NCBI GenBank assembly: GCA_902702965.1
Contig: CACRXP010000194.1
Span: 862,803-926,802 of the forward strand
Length of the DNA: 64,000 nucleotides
Reading direction: 5' to 3'
Source of the DNA: Spirometra erinaceieuropaei
Lineage: Eukaryota; Platyhelminthes; Cestoda; Diphyllobothriidea; Diphyllobothriidae
In this document: positions 32,101-45,067 of the stretch, piece by piece
Position numbering within the stretch: the first letter of the stretch is position 1
How the letters are laid out: each line of letters opens with the position of its first letter
The notes under the pieces: generated by a model
Database searches by the model: none
What the model was told of the DNA's origin: nothing
Seen by the model: the letters and a program-made list of their open reading frames with translations, nothing else
Program-made: the position numbers and the translations under genes

Positions 32101-34689
32101 ATTGAGAAAGAGCATTACTGTTGCCGTCTCTGACGCTGGCTTCAAGCGTGGATTCGAAGCGTCAGTCAGACTGATTTTTTGGTTCGACGATTGAGTCCCC
32201 TTTTTGTAGACAGACGACTGTTCTATGTTGAAAACACTGTCACTGTCCCAGGGTTCGCCTCAGGACAGCTAGTTTGTCAACCCTACCTCTGCCAGGGCAA
32301 AAACGTCGAGATTCCCCAACGTCAGTGCCCCCTTGGTGAAATAAGAACGGTGTAGGTGGACATTTGCAAAGACCTCCGCAGTGTCTGTTGTCAAGGAGAG
32401 GACAGGCGTTCTGCTGTCCTATCGAGTTGTTGGTTTCCTGCATTCTCTTCCGTAAACGAGGTGTCACCATCGGGCATTGATTTCGTCGACGTCATCGGAT
32501 GCTTCCCCAAGGGAATATCTAACGTCCAACTTTAGTGTATTAGTTTAGTTCGCTTGGCAACCCGTTGTGGCAGCAAACTCTGGACTTGGTGCCCGCGCCT
32601 AGGAATTATGGTTTTAACAGCTGAGTATCTGCTGGAGCGCAAAGTGGGAAAGTGCATGCCGCTGAATAGTCCTGTAGACTCGAACAGTACAAGGCATAGC
32701 AATTTCTCGAATCGGCAAAATAAGTCGGGTAGGAGACGGATTTCTCAGTACGCGTCGGCCTTCGCTGCGAGGATAGCATAAACCGGCGAAAATGTCGCCA
32801 CAGAACTTCTCGGGCACACTTTGCTGCCAAACTTACAGAAATGCATTAAATAAAAATCCTGAAACTCTAAAATCGGCAAGCAGGCTGGAAAAAATCGTAT
32901 TTGTCACCCCCTCGCCATAACTGACACGTCACCCCAGCTCTAGGCGTTATTTTTCGTCTACTCTGTCTTGAAAGGTGAAATAAGCACGTAACTATCTGAC
33001 AAGGCGTGAACACTAGTTCGTCACTTGATCAAACCGTTGGGCAAGTGCCTACAGCGTCATCACACTGGCTCAGGGGGTGTAAGCTGGATGACACATTTGA
33101 CTCACCTCTCCCCTTCCCATTCCATGAGCTGAGAACGCGCATCTTCCATACCTTAAACGCTCATCTTAGCAAGTCAGCGCTACAATCTCACTTGGGTCTA
33201 GTCTGGGAAAATGAATAATAGGCCACCTAATATGGCAGTAAACCAGACTTTAGACAATATGGGCAGATTTTGGTAACAAACTGTAAACCGATACCCAAAT
33301 CAGCATTCTCTTTTAGAAACAGTACAGGTATCACGATAAACGCCCACTTTCGCACCCCAAGGTCCTCATCTAAGGCATTTTAGCGTTTTCCCCCTTTTAA
33401 TTCAGAGTCTCGGTCAAACTTATCTTCCAGGACCGATATTCATTTGGTTAACATACCTTTTCCCGTAATGACGATATTATCTAATAAACGGACAAATCCA
33501 GGCCACGTTTCCGATATAAAATACGAGTTTTATTTAAAAATTAAACAATATAGTATAGAGTGTAACCTCCTTCTTTCCAATTAAGACCATTTAGATGGTG
33601 TAGGGGATGGACATAAACTATATGAAAGGCAAAATCACTGCAGTTTTAATGCTCGAATAAAAGAAATAAACTAAAATCTCATGAATTGCTCTTATAACCA
33701 TCACTCTTAAACTCTATGGTCTCTATGATCCTTATAATTGTATAATTTCAAATACATTCTTGCTCTTATCTGCACGTAGAAAGAGAACAACTGGTTACCA
33801 CGGAACGAGATTCAACTCGAAAGACAAGCAAATAGAATCCGCCATACAGATAACTTTGACCTTGCGGCTGCCTCAAAGCCAAACGTTTGGGTCATCCCTA
33901 AACGAAAGCGTAAATGAACTTTAAAGTCCTAAATCCGGAGACTGGCGTATGAAGTAAACTAAAACATTCAATTATTCGCAATAGTTTAAGTGGTCGGGGC
34001 CAACTGGGACTACGGACGCTGTACATTTTAGCATCATATAGATCCTAGAAAAGCCCACACAGATACATCCAGCCACTTCTATTCCGGTGGGCGTTTCGAT
34101 GGATCTGGTGACGTAACATCCGTGCTCACTAGCCCTATTTACGCGTTGCTAGTCCTGCAGTTTTAAACGAGATCACAGTGATTGAAACGACTCTAGTGTT
34201 ATTTGGAGTTTATAACCTGGGAATCGTATCCAAGAGATAATTAATGAAACCGTCATGTTGAGAGGAGTTTTTGGCATGCCGATGAGATATCAACACTCAG
34301 ATGACCCCATCAACTTTGAACTTTTTGCTGCAAACCAGTCCTTCTGTGCAGGTTGAATCTTCTTCGCCTTTTCCGTTTAACACTGCCGACATCATCAACA
34401 TGCTTACTCTCAGGATTGCTTGGACGACAAAACACGCGAAAAGGCACCACCTATTCCTGGGTTCTTGTGCCAATCTCCAGGATGGTTTGGGTTAATGTTG
34501 ACGTCAGAGTTAAGGTATGCGTTAGGGTTAGCGCTAGGACTATAATGGGGATACGGAAATATTTATCCATATTGGAATTGTACAAAATACCACCTGTATT
34601 ACGAGGGGGTTCCTGTTGTCGTGTCTTACTGTTTAAATTGCTGAAAGAACTCGCATTTAATTGTCTTAGCCGCCCGCAGAAGCTCACAT
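29101..34689. other. no recognised gene; few small repeats
   Basis: There are many short ORFs without domains. The longest, 29217-29612 minus (131 codons), has CEACHKSSEDW but no family I know. A perfect 11-bp hairpin lies at 29979-30004. Positions 30390-30470 resemble the body of the SINE at 3.5 kb. A purine-rich GGAGGAGGA run is at about 31670-31690. ORFs at 31782-32194 on both strands are unassigned. Confidence 0.5.
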
Positions 34690-34944
34690 TTACCAAATTT
34701 CTGCGAAATTAATGGCTGTTTGAGACGTACTGTCATTAAGGTCTTTGGGCGATGCCGTAAGCATCAGTGCATTTGACGTAGCCGCAGCGTTTCGAATACT
34801 ATTTTTAGGACTCTGTGGTTGGCATTGAGCCATGTCCATAAAGGTGGAACATGACACAGCTTCATTTGGAAACCTTAGACTACCATCTGCTATGGGCTGC
34901 AGCAAAAGCAAGCGTTTTATTTTCTGCTCTGGAGGCCACTTCAT
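34690..34944 (-). CDS. possible coding exon, unknown protein
   Basis: An 84-codon minus-strand frame starts MKWPPEQKIKRLLLLQPIAD and continues Ser/Asn/Pro-rich, like a disordered region. It ends next to a potential donor (TTTG|GTAAAT) and an AG acceptor-like site precedes it. There is no domain I recognise, and no partner exon was found. Confidence 0.25.
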   Translation of the reverse strand: MKWPPEQKIKRLLLLQPIADGSLRFPNEAVSCSTFMDMAQCQPQSPKNSIRNAAATSNALMLTASPKDLNDSTSQTAINFAEIW

Positions 34945-37900
34945 GCGCGCTCTCTCTTAGACATTTGAAGGACAGGGAGTTTAATTTAGATAATCTGCGT
35001 CCAGAAGAAGTAGACTCATCCTAAATGGCAAACCTTTTGGAAACATGACTCTATTTATACTCCCTCTTTACTCTCGGTCCTATCGGAGCGGAGATTTGCG
35101 ATTTTTTGTCAAAAATAAGCTTTGGCCTTCACAGCTATAAAGAGTAGTCGGAACATTTCACGCTGCCGAGCGTCAAAGGCCGACGCTTCTCGGAGTTCTT
35201 GCCTTTTGGCTCCTATCAAGGGCCAAACTGTTTATAAGAAAAACCTAAGCAATCAGAAGATAGTTGATCGTTTTTCAAGATGCCTCGGATTATCGACAGG
35301 ACAAGCACAATTTCTATTCATTCCCCATCCGGAAAAGCTATCAACGTTTTAAAGGCCGATTATTTATAATTTGATATAAGCTTAATGGCTACACAGGCGT
35401 CAGCCCTTAGTCGGTGTGAGCTATGCCAGTGTTTCTGACTTGTCACTCCTCCCCCTCTCTAGTTCGTTCCGCCTTCCCCCCTAACCCGCGAAACTAGCGC
35501 TTCTAAAACACCTGTAGATCACTCGCGGTGGGACGGAACTCTGTTCACGCCTTTTTGACGAACAGCCTGTCAACTAGCGGCATGGAGTGTAACAGGGATA
35601 AGAAGTGATATTTCACCACTCTTGGTGTGATCTTGTCAGCTTATCAGGGGGGAGGGGGCGCCATGTAATTTACTAACAGGAGTGAGCGACCGATAGGGAG
35701 TGTATTCCACCCCGGTTTCGTCAAAACGGCCGCCAAGTCAGTAGAGTTTTCGTTGTAGCAAACTCTCTCAACATTTGTGAGTGATAATAGAACTTCTGAG
35801 TCTTTAGGGCTTAGAGAGTGAGCCTAGAAAAGTGTTGGAGCAAAATGACTGAATGACCGACATGTAAACCTGTGCCTATCATGCTGTTTGAAGATTTCAT
35901 CCATCCCGAGAGCACAGACGGAATCTGGATCAGACTGGTGGTTCAGTCGAATATTGTCAAAACTATGGTGCCATTGGCGGGATGGACCGTTCCACTCGTA
36001 GGCAACCCAGCTGCTTTGACTGAACCTGCTGAAATACAGGACTATGGAGTGGAAGTCGGGTCAGTCGGTTTGTTCGCTTCAGTGGCAGTCAATGCAGTCC
36101 TCAACGGCCACAATCGACCTTCATTTGACGACACAGCAGTTCTGCGCAGATACAATCATTAAGGCTTATACTCGTCGTACAGGTGGCTATTTGGCGGCTG
36201 CACTGTAGACTCTACAAAAGAGTTAAAATAATCCAGCAGCACCCTTATTTATTGGCCAGGTTTCGTGAAGTACGGAGGAGGTTTATAAGGTCCCGATAAG
36301 ACACGAAAAAATGGAACCCCGGTAAGGGTAGGGTGAAGGAACCCAAGCACCTGTCACATACAAAGAATGCCTACTATACTTACTTAAGTGGGTTTTAGTC
36401 CGACACGATTATTTCGGTTTGGTGTTTCATCGTTCAAGGATGGTCGTCTGCTGTAGACAGTCTGGTGCATTATCTACAGTGAACTCGGCTCAGAGACTTG
36501 AGAAGCGATCGCTGTAGACATTTAGTGTTTATTTATTTGATTGCCCTGCTTAATTTCGGTTGCTAGATGTCAATGCATTAAAACCTTTCCACCCGAAAGA
36601 CGAATTTACCGATTATCTATACTTTGCTATTCCTCTCTGCATACATAGGCCCTGTCCATAAAACCCAAATTACCAGCTTTCCCGTAAGACAGGCTCCTTT
36701 GGCTGTGTGTGTATGTGTGCTTGGGGTCCTTCACCCTATCTTTGCCGAACCCCCCTGTAATAAAGGTGGCTTTGGGCTGAATTCCAGCATAGATACCCAT
36801 TCCCGTGTTATAATCCCAACCCTGGACGAAGCCCGAAATTTAGCCCTAACCCGAATCTCCCTGCAATCTAGCGTAGGGCGAACTGCATTACTGCGGGTTT
36901 GTATTCTCGTGTCCTATCAATGCTATTAATAAAACATTTATGCAGAGCTGAGGAAGGCTGTGTCGACATATTTTCTTCAAAATCCCCTACAAATACGGTC
37001 ATATTTATAAAGGGAAAATTTCGTCAGACTCTCACTAGGGTCCCAGTGCTCGGCTGGGTCCTTTTAAATAGTCATCAGTTAAATTAAAGACGATGACAGT
37101 TAAAATATCCTTTCAAGTAGGACCGAACAATCGTGAAATGAAGGAAAACGATTTTTTGACAAAGATAATGTCTGCGTTGATTGGAAGCATGTGCTGCAAG
37201 TCTCTATAGAGGCTCATCTGGGACCTGTTGAGTTTACTGGAAGTCCTAGTTCTGGACGAACTCGAGACCCGAGGACCAGTAGGGTAACGGAACTACCGGA
37301 CGAAAACCCAACCCAATTGGCTGTTAAATCTTCGAAAGACAAGAACTGGACAATAAATATGATTTCGGCTTCTTAACATAACTTAACAACGGTAGAGGGC
37401 CGGAAATCGGGCCGTGGATAACCTTCAGGATTCTGAATTCCCTAGCCACTCGCACGTATGTTTTACTTCCTCGCCAACAAAGGTTTTGGCGCTCTAAGGA
37501 ATGACGATGAGCCCAAAAATTACCGCGATTAGGAGACTTACTTTGGCTAACCAACAATACTCAATTCCACATCGACAAGACCTAGCGTGTCAACACGAAA
37601 CAATAGCATGTGTCAGAAAATTAACGATACGCCTATTCTCATTAGACACGCTGAGTCATGTCTAAATAAATAAGAGGACCCTTGGGGATTACATGTGCCA
37701 TAAACTTATACAGTCGTTAAATGAGGCGCCGCTGCAATCCAGTAAGAGAAGCAATCTTCCTGGATGCGGACCGGGAAACTCTTCCGAACATGACGTATTC
37801 AGCACTCAAAGAAACTTCCGGACATTACACGTCCCGGTTAAAATAGTAAACATTTACCTGATCACTCCGTATCACTCAATTAAAAAAGTGAATGTCACTA

Positions 37901-38879
37901 TTTTGGCTTGTCGTAGTTTCCGGTCAACGTAAACATAATTATCAAGTTATTTTAAACAGATTGTAACCTCTACGTATTCACAGCCCATAAAATAAGATGG
38001 ATTCGGTAATGTTCCTACTGGGTAGTCTGCAAACTTAGAATTTAACTGAAAAACATACAAACGTTCTCTGCGGTCTTCCCCACTTCGACTTCACTGCATA
38101 AATTTACCAGTCTCTCGAGAACGTGATTTACGTCTCTACAAGGATGTGTTTCTCCAGCAGTGACTGTAGGACAATAGACCGTCGAAAAGTGCAAAACATA
38201 CTGTGAGGTCGACTACAGATAAACTCGTAAACTCCATCTAACCGCAAAAAATCATGACAATAATAGTTACCCCCCACCTGGCACTTTTCCAAACAACAGA
38301 TTCATCAGTCCGGTAGTTCAGAAATCCTTGGGCAACCATACATAGGATAAATGAACAACTAGCCTCCAATGTTTCACTTATGACATCGCACGCAAAGCAC
38401 TATCCGTAGATTTCCTAACCATCTCAAAAATATGCTGCTTACAAGACATATATGGCCAGATTAATCGAATTTAATTCTAGTCCTAAGGAACACTGCATTT
38501 GCCAAGAATGAGCCTATAAACAATGAACCTGTGCTTGCAGAGCCTTTCGGCGAAACAAGTGGCCACAGCACAGCGTTCTAGCCATGGAATGAGCTGTTTG
38601 CACGCGATAAGTGAATTCATTCCCATTCTTAGTCCAGGTTTATCGTTCTATCGGTGGTTCCTGTTATAATGCTGTTTTACTGTTTTAAAGTAAGTTGCCC
38701 AATCAAAGGTACAAGTAACTTGCTCACCACCGAAGAAACCTTAGGGTTTAGTTACCGCCCACTACCTATGTTCTATGCGACATAGCACTTATAGATGAGA
38801 GGCCATTAGTTTCGTTTTTGGCAGGCAGATCTAGTAACATTTCTTAAAGTAATTTATTAGGACTTCCTCATAAATACCT
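34945..38879. other. no recognised gene
   Basis: ORFs at 35872-36162 (96 codons) and 36624-36929 (101 codons), both plus, have no recognisable domain. No transposon ends or RNA genes were seen. Confidence 0.5.
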
Positions 38880-39215
38880 CCAGTAAAATGAAACAGCCGT
38901 TCAACAAGATGCGGCTGTGGCCGCGCCAAGCATATTTTGTTGTTGTTGGCGTAAAGTCCTGGAGATTTGCCGTGTGGTGTCACGCCAAGGTGCGGCTCCG
39001 TCCGTGCCAGCCACATGCGCCTTCCCCACCTCCGGTCTTCTTGACTATGTCTTGACACCGAGTCCAAGTGGGAGGTAGGGAGGAGAGTGCGGTAGATGCT
39101 GCGAAAGTCTACTGTCACTGTAAACCAATTCACGCCTAAGCCACCGTACCTGCCCCGCCCTGCAGTGGATCACACGGTGGACATCGTCGGTCACGATGGT
39201 CGAACCCTCGGGTGT
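38880..39215 (+). repeat. RTE-associated 5' repeat, copy C, upstream of RTE LINE
   Basis: It shares the block order of copies A and B at 8.1 and 8.7 kb: TTGTTGTTGGCGTAAA, TTTGCCGTGTGG, CGCCAAGGTGCGGCTC, CCTCCGGTCTTCTTGACTAT, TCTTGACACCGAGTCC and GAAAGTCTACT. Here it sits directly before an RTE coding region, so it is probably that family's 5' UTR. Confidence 0.7.
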
Positions 39216-39343
39216 GTGTGTGTGTGCTCGGAACCACGCAGTGTGCAGGCTGGCCATGGCCGCAGACAAAAAACACACGGACGAAACAATCAAAAGAGAA
39301 ACAACAACAACAACACACTCTCTCTCCACTCCCTTCATTATCA

Positions 39344-39430
39344 TCTTCTTTCTTCTTCTTCTTCTTCTTCTTCTTCTTCTTCTTCTTCTTCTTCTTCTTC
39401 TTCTTCTGCTTCCTCTTCTTCTTCTTCTCC
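39344..39430 (+). repeat. (TTC)n microsatellite
   Basis: A run of about 25 TTC units followed by interrupted copies. It encodes a Ser tract in one frame (within the 39096-39839 ORF), Phe in another and Leu in the third. Confidence 0.95.
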
Positions 39431-39449
39431 CCGCCGCCCCTCTCGCCAG

Positions 39450-41205
39450 ACTGAAAGGGTAAGTCCACTCACGCTGGCAGCCTGGAATGTTCGTTGGGCT
39501 TTAGACAATCGGGGGAGCAACCGACCGGAACATAGGACGCCGTTAGTGGCTCGAGAACTGGAGCGCTACAATTTGGACATCGCAGTACTCAGCGAGACCC
39601 GGTTCTCCGAACAAGGCCTACTGGAGGAGGTGGATGTCGTCTACACCTTCTTCTGGAGGGGTCGCAACAAGGTAGACCGACGGGACGCGGGTATCGCCTT
39701 TGCCATCCAGAACGACATGGTGGGACGACCGCCCCGTCTACCGCAGGGTATAAACGATCGCCCGATGAGCCTCCGCCTTCCACTCCAGGAAGGCAAATTT
39801 GCCACAATCGTCCGCGTCTACGCTCCCCCACCCCGATAATCGATCCTGACGAGGCGAGGAACAAATTCTACAGGGACTCGCACGTTCTCCAGGGCTCTGG
39901 GTTGAAGGCGGATAAGCTGACTGTCCTTGGTGACTTCAACATCCGCACAGGCACAGACCATGCTGCCTGCAGAGGAGTGCTGTGCTCCCATGGTCTCAAC
40001 GGCTCCAATAACAATGGCCTCCTCCTACGAACCTACGGTGAACACCGGCTCATTCACACGAACACATTCTTCCGCCTCCCGATGCGAGAGAAGGCCACCC
40101 ACATGCACCCTCGGTCGCGACACTGGCACCTGCTGGACCATGTCATCGTCCGGATGCGAGACTGGTGGGACGTGCTGGTGACAAAGGCGATCCCGGATGC
40201 CGACGGGTGGACCAACCGTCGTCTCGTCATCTCCAAGATGCGGATTCGTCTACAGCTTCGCAGGAGACCTCAAAGTAAGCAACCCTCAGGTAAGCTGAAT
40301 ATTGCCTTGTTGTCGCTGCTTGCTCACCATCTCCATTTTAACGATGAGCTAGCTCAACGACTAGACAACCTTCCAGTCGCTGCCGCCGCTGACGAGAACG
40401 CCTCCGTGGAGAACTGATGGTGTCAACTGCGCGACACAGTCTAGTCGACAGCCCTGGTTGTCCTCGGTCACGTGCGATGACAACATCAGGACTGGTTCAG
40501 TGGTAGCGGCGCGGCCAGCAGCAACCTGCTCGCCGAGGAGAACTGCCTGTACAAAGCCTACGTCGACCGCCCCACCGCTGGCAACAGAGCTGCTTTCTAC
40601 CGTAGTCGCCGTGTTGTGCAACAGCGGCTGCGCGAGATGCAGGACGCCTGGATGGCTCACAAGACCGAGGAGATCCAAGGGTACGCGGACCGCAACAAAT
40701 GGAAGAACTCCTTCGCTGCGACCAAAGCTGTCTACGGTTCGCCATCCAAAACAACTGAACCTCTTATCAGCGCCGACGGCAGCACCCTACTCACAGAGAA
40801 GACACGAATTCTTCAGCAATGGGCCGAGCACTTCCGAGGCGTCCTCAACCGCCCCTCCACCATCTCCGACGTCGTCATCGTCCATCTGCCGCATGTGAAG
40901 ACCAACCTCGGCCTCGACCTCCCGCCCTCTCTCCACGAAACCATCAGGGTCGTGCAGGGCCCGGATCGGACGCGCTCTTTGCTGAGATCTATAAGCACGA
41001 TGGCCCCCCACTCGTGGATCATCTGAGGGCGCTCTTCCAGGTGGTGTGGCGTCAAGGAGAAGTCCTGCAGGATTTCAGGGACGCCACAATCGTCCATCTA
41101 TATAAGCGGAATGGTAACCGCCAGCTCCTTGCTGAACATCGATGGGAAGATGTTCGCTCGCATCCTTCTCGAGCCGGTGACGGAACTGATTGACGCGGCT
41201 GGCCA
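39450..41205 (+). mobile_element. RTE-type LINE, 3'-truncated second copy
   Basis: The endonuclease N-terminus is better kept than in the first copy: LTLAAWNVRWALDNRGS, LDIAVLSETRFSEQG and FFWRGRNKVDRRDAGIAFAI, then [10 protein letters not shown] frame break follows at the same point as in the first copy. The second frame (39902-40417) reads VLGDFNIRTGTDHAACRG and [14 protein letters not shown] to a stop after ENASVEN. Linker and RT fingers follow from 40616: [34 protein letters not shown], and in another frame GSDALFAEIYKHDGPP, DFRDATIVHLYKRNGNRQLL. A final shift gives NIDGKMFARILLEPVTELID before the copy ends near 41205. No catalytic YADD box remains. It is inactive. Confidence 0.9.
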
Positions 41206-44200
41206 TTAGTTGAGCTAAGGTATTGGAATCCTTTTATTTAGGACAAATCACAATTGACTATACCGGCCAGGTTCGCGTTTGATTTCCACACCGCTAGAAG
41301 GAGCGTCGGCATATTGCAGGTATCTGGTCAGCGAAATGGTTTGCCTGAGTTTCCAAGTCTGAATGCCTAAATCAATGTGGGGACAAGACATTGGAGAAAA
41401 TGATAATTGCACTCCGAACGGCAGACCATATGCTTCAGGCTAAATGTCCACTGTTCATTGAGCTCTCAACAAAAATGGTCAGAACGGCGGAATTCTGGAG
41501 TCTAGAGATACTAGTTTGTCTTTGGCGCCTGCATAGACAGGGAGTTTTCGATTACGTTTAGCAAAGTCCATTGAAAAATGAAGTATACTATAGGGCTTTA
41601 AGCGCCTTTACTCCATCGACAGCCTGCGCATATAAACTACCGTCTTTCAGCTTTGTCATGGAATTAAATGGGGATGGCAGATTTGGCACAAAAGAACCGC
41701 AGTATTATGTAGGTAAAGATCTAATGACTCCAAAAAGCAGGCGACACCAGACGCCATTGAGGGTAATTTGACCTATACAGAATCCGTCCACAAGGTTATG
41801 TGGTGCAGATAATTGAACATTTTGAAGTAAAAGCTTGTTAAAGAGAGGTCAGAGTACAATTAATGGCGAAAAACATCACGGTCAGATGACTTTAGTGTCG
41901 GTCAAACGCATTGCTGTGGTTATCGTTAAGCCATGGTGGTAAGGCCAGTGTGCATACCGTGCCCGGAGGGTTCGATTTTATTTACTCGATTATACCAGTC
42001 TCGTCTCCCCGCCTTTGGAGTTGAAAAACACGACAGCCCGAAATTCCACTACAGTCGTTCACAGACGCGGCGCATTTCAAATTCCGAGGAGTCCTTACAA
42101 TATATACAACCAATCATCAATCGTCTAAATCTTCCTCGAGCGGCTTAGCACACCCGAAAGTGATCGAATCGGGAGCATTTTGGGGCGACACGGCACCTAG
42201 ATTGAGTTCGGTGCATGTAGCGGGGATACACCGCTGCCTTAGGATAAGGTGAATCCATACTAACAGCACAGGTACTAGCCAAGAGCCAATTTACGCGTTT
42301 CGCCGATAGTCTAAGCTGCATGACAGCTACGAGGGATTTGACTCGTCAGTGGGTCTCCCAGCATTCCCCATCTACTCCAATTTAGAAATTGTAGCCTTTT
42401 TATTTCCTTAGAAATTAATTGCGAACTTGGAGTAGATCAGTATATTTAAGGTCTATGGGCCCAGACCCAAGTTTTTGTGTATATTTGGGCCGAAGTCCAC
42501 CAGCCACAGCGGATACCCTCGTAATATAAATTAACTGCTGACAGGCAGCTAGTAGTATACTTTGGGGTAAGGTGATTCCGTACTAACAGCACACACAAAC
42601 CGCTGCGTGTCACAAAATAACACCCGGACCCGCCAAAAAAGACTAGGGGCAGTTGGGCCGAAATATAAGGATCCGCGGAGCGCTCCTCAGATATTCCTGG
42701 CTCTTTCGTCTAGTAGCTGGCACCTGGCAATTTTTGACAGACTGCGATGTTAATGGAGACTTCATCGCTACTCGGTCGGCGTAATTGAAGCACCACCATA
42801 ACCTGACGACTCGTCACCAATTATTTCCCTCCAGGAGGTGAGCTCTGCCCTGTCCTAGCCTGTCTTTTCGTGACATCCTCCCGGGGTTACGCAACCGGGC
42901 GCCCAGAGAGGCGGAACCTCACCGACGTCAACAATATGAACAAATCGTGTTTCATAACCCTTGCGCCCAGGCTAAATGATGTAGGATCCTTGTTGATGAC
43001 TCTAGCTTGGTCACAATTTTGCTGCCTTAGAGGCAAGTTAAAACGTGGAACCTAAAGGCCTTAGGGTAGTGCTTCTCATATCATTGCAAAATTTGTGATT
43101 CAAGGACGGGACCAAACCGAGTTCCGAACTCCGTGACAGTTAATGGCAACCGACGGCCGTCTTCCGTTGCGGCTCTCGGTTCCCTTAGTCGCCAGTCTGT
43201 GTGGTCAAAAGTACTTGCGATCAAGGTGTACCACCAGCAAAATACTGAGCGAGCTCCCGTTCCAACACAACCGTTAACCTATAAGATGCACCGGCTTCGT
43301 CATGAACGAGACAACCCGCATTCGTTGCGATGAAATCTCACTGAGTGCCTTTGGGCGTTAAACAATAAAACATATTATATCTCAGATTACCAAAGAAGAC
43401 AGTTAAAGTGGTCTGTGCACGATCTTCGTCGTCCGCCCCATGTATATTACTGCTGCTCTAAATGAGATGCCACTGCCTAACTTGAGGTGGCGAGGTCAGA
43501 TCAAAACCCGACTCGGCTCAGGCCGTGTTCTATAATTCGTCGCTGTATAAGTGAGTAGGCGAGCATTCGCGATCTGCTGATTGTTGAGTATAGAAAAATA
43601 CCAGTCGCGACCTTGTTGCGAACGGATTGATTAGACATGATCACAGTCGTACCAAGCACAAGTATAATCCAACTCCACACCTGTATTGTGAGCAAATGCA
43701 TCACCTTACCTGAAAGCGAGGATAAACAAATACAGTACTAGAGACGGGCAGAAATGGGAGGAAGGTCGAGAAGGAGGAAAGAAATGGAGTGATCTGGACA
43801 GCCTATCTTTATATAGCTGGACAGCAGCACGCAAGAAACCAACTGGAAGTGAAGGCAGCGAGGTGATCAGGCACGTGAAAAAGTACCACCTGTAATTCAC
43901 CAACTCCAACTCAAAATGTCGAAAACACTACAAAGGATATGTAAAAAACGTTTTTAAGAAAAAAAGCAACTTTAAAGAACGGAAAAGTTACAAGGAAAGA
44001 CGTCATACAGGGGTGGTAGACATCAACACTGCCTGGTGTTGAGCTACCTAAACGTTAATGATGGGCCCCCAATGCAAGTCTGCTGTGGCCTGAGTCGCGC
44101 TGCAAATGCCAAGTCAGAGAGGCGAAGAAGAAGAAGAAGAAGACAAGTGAATGTTCTGCGCGATCCACGGGCAGAAGTGTGGTGGCAGGCCTCAGCACTT

Positions 44201-44893
44201 GTGAAGCAAAAGAGGTTGTTCCAGCCGGAATCTTCAGCACACAAGAGAAGGGTGCACCGAGGCAGGCTGGTAGTGAGATGGCTGATTGGAGGACGGGGGC
44301 AAGATGTCAAAATCAGAATGTTGAGGGAAGGCGTGAGATTAAGTAGGAGGATCGCGTATTGCGATGGTGGGAAGCTGGCCACGCGATAAGTCCTTCTAGG
44401 TCAGCAGGCTTGCACCGGTAGTGGCCTACTTCTCCCATGGCGCACCGATGACGACGAAATCCTGACGGTTATTATGTACAGCTCCATCCGAAGTTTCTGT
44501 TTCTGGCAAGCGGATCATCTAGAAGCAGAACCACCATCCATTCGATAAAGGGCATTTAAGAAGAATAAAAATAAATGGAGAAAATAATTAACAGGTGCAA
44601 CTTTAATCGCCTTCAGAAGCCCTTAAGGGTCTGAGCACGGACGGGAAGGGCCAAAAAATCTATATAACGATTGAACAGTCCTGGTTTTCTGCATCAAGAT
44701 CTTATCGCGGCGCAAAATACAACTCTGGGTCGCTATGTGATGACTACGAACTCCCTGACGAGTGGACTGTAATAATCTAAGAAAAAGAAGAACGACACTT
44801 GTCAGCTGCCATATTAGGAGTCAGCTGTTGTACGTCGGACGATGGACTCATAAGGTCACATTGAATGATATTATCGGATTCCGACAAGTCAAC
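41206..44893. other. no recognised gene
   Basis: Short ORFs without domains. A short (GAA)n run lies at about 44123-44143 inside an Arg-rich plus-strand frame (44036-44389) and its antisense frame; both look like repeat-driven artefacts. The 3' flank of the vigilin gene begins at the right edge. Confidence 0.5.
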
Positions 44894-44899
44894 TTTATT
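44894..44899 (-). terminator. poly(A) signal AATAAA of the vigilin gene
   Basis: AATAAA on the minus strand lies about 90 bases past the proposed TAA stop at 44990. This spacing is normal and supports the terminal exon call. Confidence 0.5.
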
Positions 44900-44989
44900 T
44901 AAAAAGTACACGGGACTCGAAAATCTGAATCTACTCATTGGTGTTAATAGTTTAACCAACTGGCGGCACTAGAGAAGTGCACATATCCT

Positions 44990-45067
44990 TTAGGCGTGCA
45001 ATAGAACAGAAATGCAAGAGTGAAAATTTACTACGGTCCGAAGACTAGCACGGTTATTAGAGATCAC
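44990..45067 (-). CDS. vigilin exon 14, probable terminal exon
   Basis: 25 codons plus TAA after a strong acceptor (CATTTTTTCAG). It reads VISNNRASLRTVVNFHSCIS and ends LLHA. The sequence is not conserved with the animal C-terminus, which is itself variable. Phase, acceptor strength and a poly(A) signal 90 bases on support it. Confidence 0.55.
   Translation of the reverse strand: MISNNRASLRTVVNFHSCISVLLHA

Noticed and set aside
39136..39468. Lys-rich and Leu/Phe-rich ORFs over the TTC run
   Set aside because: These are translations of the microsatellite in other frames.
44777..44959. Alternative terminal exon of vigilin
   Set aside because: The frame fits only with a one-base phase error relative to exon 13, and its acceptor is weak; the exon at 45067 fits better.
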